A stretch of DNA of 64,000 nt, taken from positions 13,248-77,247 of the forward strand of contig JBDLTZ010000214.1 of assembly GCA_039805565.1 (NCBI GenBank). The letters run 5' to 3'. Numbering within the stretch: position 1 is the first letter of the stretch; each line of letters opens with the position of its first letter. The position numbers were made by a program, and so were the translations under genes. The notes below the pieces were generated by a model. It was given only the letters and a program-made list of their open reading frames with translations. It did no database searches and was not told where the DNA came from. Shown here in pieces: positions 34,371-42,679 of this stretch. The DNA is from CALJIC01 sp039805565 (GTDB taxonomy: Bacteria; Chloroflexota; Chloroflexia; Chloroflexales; Roseiflexaceae).

Positions 34371-37300
34371 ATGAACGCGGAGCAGCGCCGCTTCCTCGAG
34401 CGCTTCGGTGAGCGCGTCACCTTCGATGCCACCGAGCGCCGCCTCTACGGCCACGACATCGCCGCCATCCCCGCCCTCGTCGCCCCGCTCATCGGCGATA
34501 CCACCCCCGATGCGGTGGTCCAGCCCACCGGTGAGCATGAGCTGATTGAGCTGGCCGGCTGGGCCTCGGCCGAGGGCATGCCGCTCACCCCGCGCGGCAA
34601 GGCCACCTCCGGCTACGGCGGCGCCATACCCGTCCACCGCGGCGTGGTGGTGGACTTCCACCGCATGCGGCGCGTCCTGGCGGTGGACCCGCTTGAGCTC
34701 ACCGCCACCGTCGAGCCCGGCATCACCTGGGAGCAGCTCGACCGCGTGCTGGCCGAGCACGACCTCACGCTATGCCTGTACCCCACCAGCTACCCCTCGT
34801 CTACCGTCGGTGGCTGGCTGGCCCAGGGCGGCGCGGGGGTCGGCAGCTTCGCGTACGGCTCCTTCCGCGAGAATGTGGTCTCGGCGCGTCTGGTGCTGCC
34901 AACCGGCGAGACGCGCGACCTGCACGGCGGTGAGCTCGACCTAGTGGCCGACGCCGAAGGGGTTACGGGGTTTATCAGCCGTGTGACGCTGCGCGTGATG
35001 CCCCGCGCCGAGATCCGCGTCGCCGCGCTGGCCCTGCCCGACCCGGCCGCACTCACAGTATTCCTCTGGGCGGTGGTGGAGCGCCGCCTGCCGGTCTGGT
35101 CGCTCGGCTTCATCAGCCCGACGATGGCCGCGCTCCGCAACCGTCTCCCGGCGCCGACCCACGGCCACAGCGCGCCCTGCCCGCTCCCCGAGGCCTATGT
35201 CGTCACGCTGGCGTTCCGCGCCGAGCACGCGCTGGCGGTCTACGCGGCCCTGCCGGCGCTCGCGATCGAGGCGGGCGGGCAGATCCTCGGCCAGGAGCTC
35301 GCCCAGCACGAGTGGGACAGCCGCTTCAGCGTGATGGCGATCAAGCGCCTCGGGCCATCGCTCGTGCCCGCTGAGGTGGTGGTGCCGCTGGAGGGGCTGG
35401 CAGCGACGCTGGACGAGGTCCGGCGCACCGTGGACCAGCCGTTCGCGGCCGAGGGTGTGGCGATCCGCAGGGGCCGCGGCGGAGCGCCGGAGGTGGTGAT
35501 CCTCGGCTTCATCCCGGCCGATGAGCGCAGCCCGAGCTACAGCCTGGTCTTCGGCCTGGCGCTCTCGGTGCTGGCGATCGCCGAGCGGCACGGCGGGCGG
35601 GCCTACAGCACCGGCATGTACTTCGCCGGCAAGGCGCCGGAGGTGCTGGGCGAGCAGCAGCTGAGCAGGCTACGCGAGCTCAAGGCCGAGATCGACCCCG
35701 CGGGCATCATGAACCCCGGCAAGGTGCTGGACGGCGGGCTCGTGGGCGCGGCGCTCAGGCTCGCACAACCCTTCGAGCCGGTCGTGCGACGGCTCGGCAA
35801 CGCGCCAGGCGCCAGGGTCGGCGAGCGGCCATCACAGCCCGTGGGCGACATCCCCGCCGACACCGCCTGGTACGCCTACGCCTGCGCCCAGTGCGGCGCG
35901 TGCGTGGACGCCTGCCCGCAGTTCTACGGGCGCGGCTGGGAGAGCCACAGCCCGCGCGGCAAGTGGTTCTGGCTGCGCGAGCACATGGAGGGGCGCGCCG
36001 AGTGGGATCAGCGCATGGTGGACACCTTCCTGGCCTGCACAACCTGCGAGAGCTGCGTCGTGCGCTGCCCGCTCGGCCTGCCGGTGGAGCCCTCGTGGCT
36101 GAAGCTTCGCGGTGAGCTGGTGCAGGATCAGGGCAAGATGACCTTCCCGCCCTTCGAGATCATGGCCGCCTCGCTCGGGGCGCAGGGCAACATCTGGGCC
36201 GGCGAGCGCGAGCGGCGCGACGCCTGGTTCCCCGAGGACCTGCGCGAGCGTCACGGCCCCGGCCACCAGGCCAAGGCGGTCTACTTCGCCGGGTGCACCG
36301 CCAGCTACGTCGAGCAGGACATCGCGCTCGGCAGCGTGCGGCTGCTCGACGCGGCCGGGGTTGACTTCAGCTACCTGGGCCAGGAGGAGCGCTGCTGCGC
36401 CACGCCGATGCTGGTGGCCGGGCGCTGGGACCTGTTCGCCGAGACTATGAAGGCCAACATCCAGGCCGTGCGGGACGCCGGCGCCGATACCGTGATCTCC
36501 TCCTGCCCGGCCTGCGACATGATGTGGCGCCAGGTCTACCCGCAGTGGGCCGCCAAGCTCGGCGTGGAGTACGGCATCACCGCCAGGCACTACTCCGAGG
36601 TGCTGGCCGAGCAGATCCAAGCCGGCGCGTTCAGCTTCCCGCCGAGTGATCGGCCCGAGACCACCGTCACCTGGCATGACTCCTGCCACATCGGGCGCGC
36701 CTCGGGGGTCTACGAGCCGCCGCGTGAGCTGATCCGCGCCATCCCGAACGTGCGGCTGGTGGAGATGGCGAGCAACCGGGAGTGCGGCAAGTGCTGCGGC
36801 TCGGTGCTGACTCTCATCCACGAGCCGGCGGTAGCCGCCGACCTCGGCAAGACGCGGCTGGACGAGGCGGTGGACGCGGGCGCCGAGAAGGTGCTGGCGC
36901 TCTGCCCCTGCTGCGAGTTCCAGCTGCGCGTAAGCGCCGAGAAGAAGCGCGTCCCGGTCGAGGTGGTGGACCTGGCGCACTTCGCGGCCGAGGCGCTGGG
37001 GTACGAGCTGCCGGACCCGCACCCCGAGGTGAAGGCGCAGTGGGCGGTGTTCGAGGCCATGATCCAGCTCATGACGCCGGCGGGCTTCGCGAAGCTCCTG
37101 GGGACGATGTGGCCCGAGCTGCTGGAGGCCATGCCGCTGGGGATGGGGCGCGCGATGCGGGTGGCAGGCCGCGTGCCGGGGGCGCTCGAGGCCATGCGGC
37201 CGCTGTTCCCCGTGCTCTTCCCGCGCCTGCTGCCGCTGATGATGCCGAAGCTGATGCCGACGATGCTGGAGCGCGTGGCCGAGATGGTGCCGATGCCGGA

Positions 37301-37424
37301 CTATATGGCGGCGCAGATGCCGGATCTCATGCCGAAGGTGATGGACCGGCTCATGCCGCACATGATTGGCGACGTGGTGCCGCTGGTGAGCCAGCCGCTG
37401 GTGGACTACCTGCACGAGCGCTGA
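34371..37424 (+). CDS. FAD-linked oxidase fused to Fe-S (GlcF/CCG-type) oxidoreductase
   Basis: 1,017 residues from the ATG at 34,371. Residues ~1-470 are a GlcD-like FAD-binding oxidase (VVQPTGEHELIEL, TPRGKATSGYGGA, LYPTSYPSSTVGGWLAQGG, and the C-terminal PAGIMNPGKVL). Next are two 4Fe-4S clusters (CAQCGACVDACP, CTTCESCVVRCP), then two CCG domains (EERCCATPML, CGKCCGSVLTL). The last ~90 residues contain an unusual run of Met-Pro helices (LMMPKLMPTMLERV, MPDLMPKVMDRLMPHM), perhaps a membrane contact. The whole oxidises a 2-hydroxy acid and passes electrons on. A fragment encoding part of the second CCG region is duplicated at 39,024. Confidence 0.9.
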   Translation: MNAEQRRFLERFGERVTFDATERRLYGHDIAAIPALVAPLIGDTTPDAVVQPTGEHELIELAGWASAEGMPLTPRGKATSGYGGAIPVHRGVVVDFHRMRRVLAVDPLELTATVEPGITWEQLDRVLAEHDLTLCLYPTSYPSSTVGGWLAQGGAGVGSFAYGSFRENVVSARLVLPTGETRDLHGGELDLVADAEGVTGFISRVTLRVMPRAEIRVAALALPDPAALTVFLWAVVERRLPVWSLGFISPTMAALRNRLPAPTHGHSAPCPLPEAYVVTLAFRAEHALAVYAALPALAIEAGGQILGQELAQHEWDSRFSVMAIKRLGPSLVPAEVVVPLEGLAATLDEVRRTVDQPFAAEGVAIRRGRGGAPEVVILGFIPADERSPSYSLVFGLALSVLAIAERHGGRAYSTGMYFAGKAPEVLGEQQLSRLRELKAEIDPAGIMNPGKVLDGGLVGAALRLAQPFEPVVRRLGNAPGARVGERPSQPVGDIPADTAWYAYACAQCGACVDACPQFYGRGWESHSPRGKWFWLREHMEGRAEWDQRMVDTFLACTTCESCVVRCPLGLPVEPSWLKLRGELVQDQGKMTFPPFEIMAASLGAQGNIWAGERERRDAWFPEDLRERHGPGHQAKAVYFAGCTASYVEQDIALGSVRLLDAAGVDFSYLGQEERCCATPMLVAGRWDLFAETMKANIQAVRDAGADTVISSCPACDMMWRQVYPQWAAKLGVEYGITARHYSEVLAEQIQAGAFSFPPSDRPETTVTWHDSCHIGRASGVYEPPRELIRAIPNVRLVEMASNRECGKCCGSVLTLIHEPAVAADLGKTRLDEAVDAGAEKVLALCPCCEFQLRVSAEKKRVPVEVVDLAHFAAEALGYELPDPHPEVKAQWAVFEAMIQLMTPAGFAKLLGTMWPELLEAMPLGMGRAMRVAGRVPGALEAMRPLFPVLFPRLLPLMMPKLMPTMLERVAEMVPMPDYMAAQMPDLMPKVMDRLMPHMIGDVVPLVSQPLVDYLHER

Positions 37425-37463
37425 GGGACCGAGAGCAGGGTTCTTCCGCCGTAGAGGGTACCG

Positions 37464-37496
37464 AGGACACAGGGGAAGCGCTCCCCTGTGTCCTTT
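37464..37496 (+). terminator. 13-bp hairpin terminator after the FAD/Fe-S gene
   Basis: AGGACACAGGGGA (37,464-37,476), loop AGCGC, TCCCCTGTGTCCT (37,482-37,494), followed by TTAA. Perfect stem 40 bp after the stop. Its AGGACACAGGGG arm recalls the CACAGAG repeat at 2,529. Confidence 0.65.
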
Positions 37497-37656
37497 AATG
37501 ACCACCCGGCAATCGACTACCTTGCCGGTGGCGAAGAGTGTGCCTGCCACGCCGGCAGTGAGCACGCCCGCCGCGAGGAGCAGCAGGAGCGCGGCGGGCA
37601 GCAGTGTCAGGCTGGAGCGGTCTCGCACGGCAGTGCTCGGTGGAGAAGGGGTAAGG

Positions 37657-38352
37657 TCACGCTTCTACTGTTGGCCATGGCGTCTGTTGCTGCTTGCGGC
37701 TCTTCGCATGCGCGACGGTGTGGTACACGCCGGCGGCGATGAAGAGCAGCAACGCGGACCAGAAACCCTCCTTGTACTCGATATCCATGGCAGAGCGCGA
37801 TGCTTCGTAGTCTGTGACGACCTTGAACAGAAACAGGAACGCCATGCCGACGTATCCGGCGATGGACGCCAGTAACAGCCGGATCCGCCGCTGCACAAGG
37901 CTCACGAGCAGGCCGGCAATGGCTGCAAGGAACGCGATGACCACACCGGGAATAGGTTGGACGTACTCCCCCTCCATATTGAAGCCGGTCACTAGGCTCA
38001 AACCGCTCACCATGCCGATCTCCATCCCGTTCTCACACGAGATCAGCACGAACGGTAGCAGGAAGCTGACAATGATTGCTCCGAACAGGCCCGCCGAGAT
38101 GCGGCGCTGTGGAAGTGTTGCTGTGCTCACCTTCACCTGCGTCAATCGACGTGGCGGAGCTGGCGGGCTTACGGCGTGGTTCGGCGGCTCTACGAGAGTC
38201 TTCGCAAGCAACACATCGGCGTCGAGCCTCAGGTCGGTCGTGATCCTCTTGCGGGAATCGGTGCTAAGAAGAGCCTGTCCGCACTGCATGCAGAACTTCG
38301 CGGAGGGGAGCATGTCGCTGTTGCACGCGGGGCATGTGCTGTGGGAGGTCAT
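37657..38352 (-). CDS. Zinc-ribbon membrane protein
   Basis: 231 residues. The N-terminus carries a zinc ribbon (CPACNSDMLPSAKFCMQCG, Cys pairs at about residues 8-11 and 21-24). A linker (residues ~30-85) leads to four transmembrane helices: about 87-105, 128-150, 157-175 and 196-215. Codon use is less GC-biased than in the neighbours (many ATT, GTG and ACT type codons), hinting at recent acquisition with the adjacent AT-rich island. The zinc ribbon plus membrane form is common in uncharacterised bacterial proteins. Function unknown. Confidence 0.75.
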   Translation of the reverse strand: MTSHSTCPACNSDMLPSAKFCMQCGQALLSTDSRKRITTDLRLDADVLLAKTLVEPPNHAVSPPAPPRRLTQVKVSTATLPQRRISAGLFGAIIVSFLLPFVLISCENGMEIGMVSGLSLVTGFNMEGEYVQPIPGVVIAFLAAIAGLLVSLVQRRIRLLLASIAGYVGMAFLFLFKVVTDYEASRSAMDIEYKEGFWSALLLFIAAGVYHTVAHAKSRKQQQTPWPTVEA

Positions 38353-38542
38353 AGAGATCTCCTGGCGAGGACGAGGGTGCGACGCCGTGGTAGGCTGTAA
38401 TGCGGTGGTATAGTCCAGTCAGAATTGAAGAAGCGTCAGCGAGCTAATGTAGAGTGCGACCTTGTAAAGCCTAGGGAGGTTCGCATCTTTCCTGAAGCCT
38501 ACTCTTCGATAACTCCGCTGACACCCATTGCAGGAGGAGCTA

Positions 38543-38683
38543 TTAGACCTTATCACGATTTAAGTGGAGAACCTCATCAGAGTGCGCCAAAACGGTCTTC
38601 ACCAGAACAACCGAGCTAACGCTGTTCTTGTCTCCCTGAAGCAGTAGATCGAGATCGCGAAGATAAATCGTGATAAGGTCTAA
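38543..38683. mobile_element. 141-bp MITE-like element with 20-bp perfect terminal inverted repeats
   Basis: TTAGACCTTATCACGATTTA (38,543-38,562) is matched exactly by its reverse complement at 38,664-38,683. The interior has a smaller stem (AGAACA/TGTTCT with a 13-nt loop) and no open frame of note. This is the form of a miniature non-autonomous transposable element. No target-site duplication is clear, and no matching transposase is in the window. Confidence 0.6.
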
Positions 38684-38850
38684 CTTCCGCCTGCGCTTGA
38701 ACCCTTGGCCTACTCGTACCTTTTAATCGGGATAATCTCTATTTCGGTGTGCTCTGGTATTTTGTCCACGACTATATCGCTCTTTGTCGCGCCAACTGTC
38801 GAAGCACTGCGTTTAACTATAGCACAACCCACAGAGCCATCGAAACAGTG

Positions 38851-38930
38851 TATTGTGGTGTATTGTGGTGTATTGTGGTGTATTGTGGTGTGTTGTGGTG
38901 TGTTGTGGTGTGTTGTGGTGTGTTGTGGTG
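38851..38930. repeat. Eight-copy TRTTGTGGTG decamer tandem repeat
   Basis: Four copies of TATTGTGGTG followed by four of TGTTGTGGTG, perfect apart from the one-base A-to-G change that switches all later copies, then a partial unit TTGTAGTG. The block pattern of the change implies successive duplications. The GT-rich strand could form non-B DNA. Confidence 0.92.
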
Positions 38931-39023
38931 TTGTAGTGCAGCTGACGGTTCGCTACCGTACAGAACATGTGAGCGCTCGGAGACGAGCAACGCCAAGCGG
39001 CTTAGATACGGCACGCAGGAGCA

Positions 39024-39239
39024 GCCGGCGGTAGCCGCTGACCTCGGCAAGACGCGGCTGGACGAGGCGGTGGACGCGGGCGCCGAGAAGGTGCTGGCGC
39101 TCTGCCCTTGCTGCGAGTTCCAGCTGCGCGTGAGCGCCGAGAAGAAGCGCGTCCCGGTCGAGGTGGTGGACCTGGCGCACTTCGTGGCCGAGGCGCTGAG
39201 GTACGAGCTGCCGGACCCGCACCCCGAGGTGAAGGCGCA
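39024..39239 (+). pseudogene. Duplicated fragment of the FAD/Fe-S oxidoreductase gene
   Basis: About 215 bp nearly identical to 36,824-37,039 of the FAD/Fe-S gene, with about six base differences, one of them at the very end. It encodes AVAADLGKTRLDEAVDAGAE onward with the ALCPCCEFQLRV Cys motif, and ends at PHPEVKA. Both edges are abrupt. The differences are mainly transitions, and two change residues (Ala to Val, Gly to Arg). It lacks the flanking gene parts, so it is a dead fragment from a recent partial duplication. Confidence 0.88.
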
Positions 39240-39284
39240 TTCATCGCTAGCATTTCCCTCGATCGCAGCTCCTGAAGTTGAGGC

Positions 39285-39313
39285 TTGCGCCTATCGCACG
39301 CGTGTGCTACAAT
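39285..39313 (+). promoter_or_regulatory. Promoter of the small zinc-ribbon gene
   Basis: TTGCGC (39,285-39,290), 17-bp spacer, TACAAT (39,308-39,313). Transcription would begin about 39,320, roughly 75 bp before the ATG at 39,396. Confidence 0.6.
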
Positions 39314-39395
39314 CGTGTCGCACATTCGTTTCATCGCACTTGCGTTCTACCTGGGCGTCACATCGCCCCCTGCCGTGACATGTGGGAGGCATGCT

Positions 39396-39626
39396 ATGGC
39401 TCTGCTGCTGAAGGACTGCGGGCTCGAGGGGTTCAAGGGATCGGTGCAGCGCTGCGCCGAGTGTCGGCGGCAGACGGCGCACTTCCACCGGCCGGGCGGC
39501 ACCCCGATCTGCGGCGTCTGCGGATGCGTGAGCAGCGCCACCGCCCTGCGCGCGCCCGCGCAGGCCCACCGCGCGGCCCGCGCCAAGGTCCGCGGGCTCA
39601 TGCCGCTCGCGCTGATGCTGCGGTAG
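39396..39626 (+). CDS. Small zinc-ribbon protein
   Basis: 76 residues from the ATG at 39,396, preceded by GGGAGGC. Four Cys in the pattern C-x2-C...C-x2-C (RCAECRRQTAHFHR, PICGVCGC) form a zinc ribbon at residues ~20-42. The rest is Ala/Arg-rich with a hydrophobic end (GLMPLALML). It has its own promoter and is not clearly linked to a neighbour. It may bind nucleic acid or protein. No family name can be given. Confidence 0.7.
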   Translation: MALLLKDCGLEGFKGSVQRCAECRRQTAHFHRPGGTPICGVCGCVSSATALRAPAQAHRAARAKVRGLMPLALMLR

Positions 39627-39722
39627 TGCCCCACGAGGCAACGACGAGGGCCGGGCCGAGCTGCTTGCTCGAACCGGCCCTTGCTGCGTACCCCGGGGAG
39701 AGAGCACCCTGGCGCTCCCGCT

Positions 39723-40658
39723 CTACCGCCGCTGGGGCGGCTCCACGAACGGCGCGCCGTTGCCCGCGCGGGGCGACTCGGCGGCGATCAGCTTCGCCAG
39801 CATCGGGCTCCCCGATGGCACCAGCGTCACCGCCGCCTTCGACTCCGCCAGCTTCTGGTACTCCAGCACCTCAAACAGCGCGTCGGCCACCTGCGGGTCC
39901 GTGCTGATGCGGTTGAGCGCCTCGCCGATGATCTGCGGTCTGAGCGCCTCGGCCTTGGCGAACTCCACCGCCGCCTGCCGCTCGGCAGTGCTGGTGATAA
40001 TGCTCACCTGGTTCGCGCCGTCCTGCTTGATCGCGCTCGTCACCTGGCGCAGCCGGTTCACCACCTTGGACTCGATCCCGCGGATCATCTCGTGGTCGCG
40101 GAAGTGCACCTTGCGGATATACACCGAGCCGAGCTGGTAGCCCCACTCTGTAGACTTCGGCGAGACCTCCTCGCGCACCGCGTGGCTCATCGCGTGGCGG
40201 TTCTCTAGCATGTCGCTCAGCGGCAGGTTTGAGAGCGAGCGGATGGTGGCGTTCGAGACGTTCGCCGCCAGGCTGCCCTGCGGGTCCGCGTTGCGGAACA
40301 GGTAGGCCACCGGGTCAGAGACCCTCATCTCATACCAGACGCCCACGCCCATCGGCGCGCCCTCCTCGGAATTCACCGGCTGCGAGCGCAGGTACTTCTG
40401 GTCCAGCCGCATGTCCAGCACATGGCGCTTGCCGAGCCAGTTGACGATGAACGCCGCCGGGCCGAGCGTGATCGGCAGGAAGTACAGCCCCGGCTCCTTC
40501 AGCACGCCGATCACGTTGCCGAACAGCACATAGACGTGGCAGCTCCCCTCCTCCACGATCGCGTAGATGCCGAGGGCGCGGATGAGGCCGAGCACCATCG
40601 GAACGGCGATCAGGCAGAAGACAAATGTGCCGAAGGCGCCGATCAGAAAGTTCGCCAT
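39723..40658 (-). CDS. SPFH/band 7 domain protein (second of pair)
   Basis: 311 residues. One N-terminal transmembrane helix (about 5-30), then a beta-rich SPFH domain (GVLKEPGLYFLPITLGPAA, VWYEMRVSDPVAYLFRNADP) and a long helical region rich in Ala, Gln and Glu (AERQAAVEFAKAEALRPQII). SPFH proteins form large oligomeric membrane rings that organise membrane domains or regulate proteases. The ATG at 40,658 overlaps the TGA of the upstream SPFH gene (TGATG), so the two subunits are probably made together, as in HflK/HflC. Confidence 0.85.
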   Translation of the reverse strand: MANFLIGAFGTFVFCLIAVPMVLGLIRALGIYAIVEEGSCHVYVLFGNVIGVLKEPGLYFLPITLGPAAFIVNWLGKRHVLDMRLDQKYLRSQPVNSEEGAPMGVGVWYEMRVSDPVAYLFRNADPQGSLAANVSNATIRSLSNLPLSDMLENRHAMSHAVREEVSPKSTEWGYQLGSVYIRKVHFRDHEMIRGIESKVVNRLRQVTSAIKQDGANQVSIITSTAERQAAVEFAKAEALRPQIIGEALNRISTDPQVADALFEVLEYQKLAESKAAVTLVPSGSPMLAKLIAAESPRAGNGAPFVEPPQRR

Positions 40659-41644
40659 CACTTCACCTCCAGCACAGCGCGCTGTGCGTCGCCGAAGAGC
40701 CTCAGCCGCACGCTCCGCACGTAGGCCGGCAGCGCGGCCGGGCCGCTCTGCTTCAGCACCCGCAGCTGGTCCGCCAGCGCCAGCAGCGGCTCCACCTCGG
40801 CCTGCGCCTTGAGCGTCTCGATCTCAACCGCCCGGCGCGACTGGACGATCTTCTGGTCGGCGCTGGCCTGCGCCAGACTGATGTCGGACGAGACCTGGTT
40901 GTGCGCGGTGTTGATCGCCGCCAGCGCCGACTCGACCTCGTGCGGCGGGTCGATGCTGGTGATCAGCGAGGCGTCAAAGGTGATACCGTAGCGCGCCTCA
41001 GAGGAGAGGCACTCGCGGTCCATCAGCTCGTTCAGGTCACGCATGTTCTTGCGGAGGTCGTTGATCGACACGCCGATCACCACGTTCCCACCCAACTGGT
41101 CCTGGCCGTCTACCAGGGCGGTGCGGCGCGGGGCCTCGAAGTTGGCGATGCGCTCGCGCAGGATGGAGATGAAGTAGCCCATCACGTGGACGATCGGGGT
41201 TTTGACGCCGAACAGGTAGGCGTAGAGGTTCCGCTCGCAGACGCGGTAGCGGATCTGGCCGCTCAGTCCGATGTTGAGCTGGTCCTTGGTGACAGCCTCG
41301 AGCAGCGTGCCGCCGCTGTTGGCCTTGGCGTCCTCGGCGTCCACGGCCATGTTCCAGGTCTGCGTGGCCACCGAGACCTTGTAGACCCGCTCCCAGGGCC
41401 ATTTGAAGTACGGCCCGCCGGGCGGCATAACGCGCACCTGCGGGTAGCGGTAGCGCTCGCGCTCCTCCGGCCGCAGGTACTCCGAGAAGGGGTCCTCGAG
41501 GGTGGTGTCGCCCAGACGCTCGGCACGGCCGAAAATCGTCTTCACAGCGCGCTCGTTCTGGTCCACCGTGAAGATGCCGGCGGCCAGGTAGCGCAGGAGG
41601 AACCACACGACGAAGCCGAAGATACAGCCGACAAGAAAGGACAT
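40658..41644 (-). CDS. SPFH/band 7 domain protein (first of pair)
   Basis: 328 residues. An N-terminal transmembrane helix (residues 3-25, VGCIFGFVVWFLLRYLAAG) is followed by the SPFH core (TVDQNERAVKTIFGR, YFKWPWERVYKVSVATQTWNM, GQIRYRVCERNLYAYLFG) and an Ala/Gln-rich C-terminal helix. The DQNERAVKTIFG opening is close to HflK-like proteins. It is the upstream partner of the pair at 39,723. No FtsH-type protease is adjacent. Confidence 0.87.
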   Translation of the reverse strand: MSFLVGCIFGFVVWFLLRYLAAGIFTVDQNERAVKTIFGRAERLGDTTLEDPFSEYLRPEERERYRYPQVRVMPPGGPYFKWPWERVYKVSVATQTWNMAVDAEDAKANSGGTLLEAVTKDQLNIGLSGQIRYRVCERNLYAYLFGVKTPIVHVMGYFISILRERIANFEAPRRTALVDGQDQLGGNVVIGVSINDLRKNMRDLNELMDRECLSSEARYGITFDASLITSIDPPHEVESALAAINTAHNQVSSDISLAQASADQKIVQSRRAVEIETLKAQAEVEPLLALADQLRVLKQSGPAALPAYVRSVRLRLFGDAQRAVLEVK

Positions 41645-41766
41645 GAGCGCCTCCTTGATGTGATGAGACCGGTGGGGAGAGACGGGCTACCTCCATAGGA
41701 TTCACGTCTGGCGCGTTCGCCTGTCACGCATGTACGCACGCGCGTGTCCCGCGGTTACATTGGTAT

Positions 41767-41801
41767 GGTAGCACGGAGCTGCTACCGCAGCACGCTATAA
41801 T
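41767..41801 (+). promoter_or_regulatory. Promoter of the nucleotidyltransferase with inverted repeat
   Basis: TATAAT at 41,796-41,801 is a perfect -10, 39 bp before the ATG. Just upstream, covering the -35 zone, lies GGTAGCA-CGGAGC-TGCTACC (41,767-41,786), a 7-bp inverted repeat. The -35 itself is poor, which fits a promoter needing an activator or controlled by a bound dimer. Confidence 0.5.
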
Positions 41802-41839
41802 CGTCGTACGCACCGCGCCGCATCTGAAAGGACCGCGCC

Positions 41840-42622
41840 ATGTTCCCCCACCACCAGGACACTATTGAGCGCACCGTCGCTCACTTCCAGAGACAGCCCA
41901 TTGTCGCGCTGCTGCTCGGCGGCTCGGTGGCCCACGGCTTCGCCACCGAGACGTCCGACGTCGATATCATGATCGTGGTGGGCGACGAGGAGCACCAGCG
42001 CCGCCTCGCGGCCGACGACACGCAGTTCTTCAGCCGCGAGCTGAGCACCTACGAGGGCGGCTACGTGGACGGAAAGTACATCAGCCCCTCGTTTCTGTCG
42101 CTCGTGGAGGAGCGCGGCAGCGAGCCGGCGCGCTTCGCCTTCGCCGACGCCCGCGTGCTGCTCTCGACGCGCGACGGCCTCGAGACGCAGCTCGCCCGCA
42201 TCGCGCACTACCCGGTGGAGCGGAAGGCCGCGAACATCGCGCGCTTCCACGCGCAGCTCAACGCCTGGCACTGGTACGTGGGCGAGGCCGAGCGCCACGA
42301 CAACGCCTACCTGATGACCACCGCCTGCACAAAGCTCGGGCTGTTCGGCGCCCGCATGCTGCTGGCACACAACGAGCTACTCTACCCATACCACAAGTGG
42401 CTGCCGGCGGTGCTGGCGCGGGCCGCGGAGAAGCCGGCGCGGGCGGTCGAGGCGCTCGCGGAGCTGACGCGCCGGCCGAACCACGCCGCGGCGGTGGCCT
42501 GGTACGAGCTTATCACCGGCTTCCGGCAGTGGGAGAGCGAGCCGACCCTGTGGCCGAACACCTTCATGCGAGATAGCGAGCTGACCTGGATGAACGACCG
42601 TACAGCAGTGGACGACCTGTAG
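41840..42622 (+). CDS. Nucleotidyltransferase-domain protein
   Basis: 260 residues. The pol-beta-type nucleotidyltransferase motif is GGSVAHGFATETSDVDIMIV (residues 27-46): GGS, then DxD metal ligands. The C-terminal ~140 residues are helical (NIARFHAQLNAWHWYVGEAE, TKLGLFGARMLLAHNELLYP), in the manner of the substrate-binding helices of aminoglycoside nucleotidyltransferases or of HEPN-like partners. Family members transfer AMP to antibiotics, proteins or tRNA. The acceptor is unknown. A stand-alone gene, not flanked by a toxin or antitoxin partner. Confidence 0.82.
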   Translation: MFPHHQDTIERTVAHFQRQPIVALLLGGSVAHGFATETSDVDIMIVVGDEEHQRRLAADDTQFFSRELSTYEGGYVDGKYISPSFLSLVEERGSEPARFAFADARVLLSTRDGLETQLARIAHYPVERKAANIARFHAQLNAWHWYVGEAERHDNAYLMTTACTKLGLFGARMLLAHNELLYPYHKWLPAVLARAAEKPARAVEALAELTRRPNHAAAVAWYELITGFRQWESEPTLWPNTFMRDSELTWMNDRTAVDDL

Positions 42623-42679
42623 CCGCGACCTGCGGTATACTGTGGCCGCCCCGCCGGCCGACTGAGAGCGAGAGAGCAC

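Larger units (their letters stand above)
38353..39023. other. AT-rich island without a convincing gene
   Basis: About 670 bp of clearly lower GC than the rest of the window. It contains a 141-bp inverted-repeat element and a decamer array, and ends at a copied fragment of the FAD/Fe-S gene. Short open frames exist (38,425-38,619 from a TTG; 38,705-39,034; 38,749-39,378), but none has the codon bias of genes here. The frame 38,749-39,378 fuses a CGVLWC-type repeat peptide to the copied fragment in its original frame. Confidence 0.6.

Noticed and set aside
35832..37628. 598-codon minus-strand frame opposite the FAD/Fe-S gene
   Set aside because: His- and Arg-rich antisense reading of a well-recognised enzyme; no own motif.
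38543..38683. Integron attC site
   Set aside because: The perfect 20-bp ends lack the RYYYAAC/GTTRRRY core sites and no integron integrase is present.
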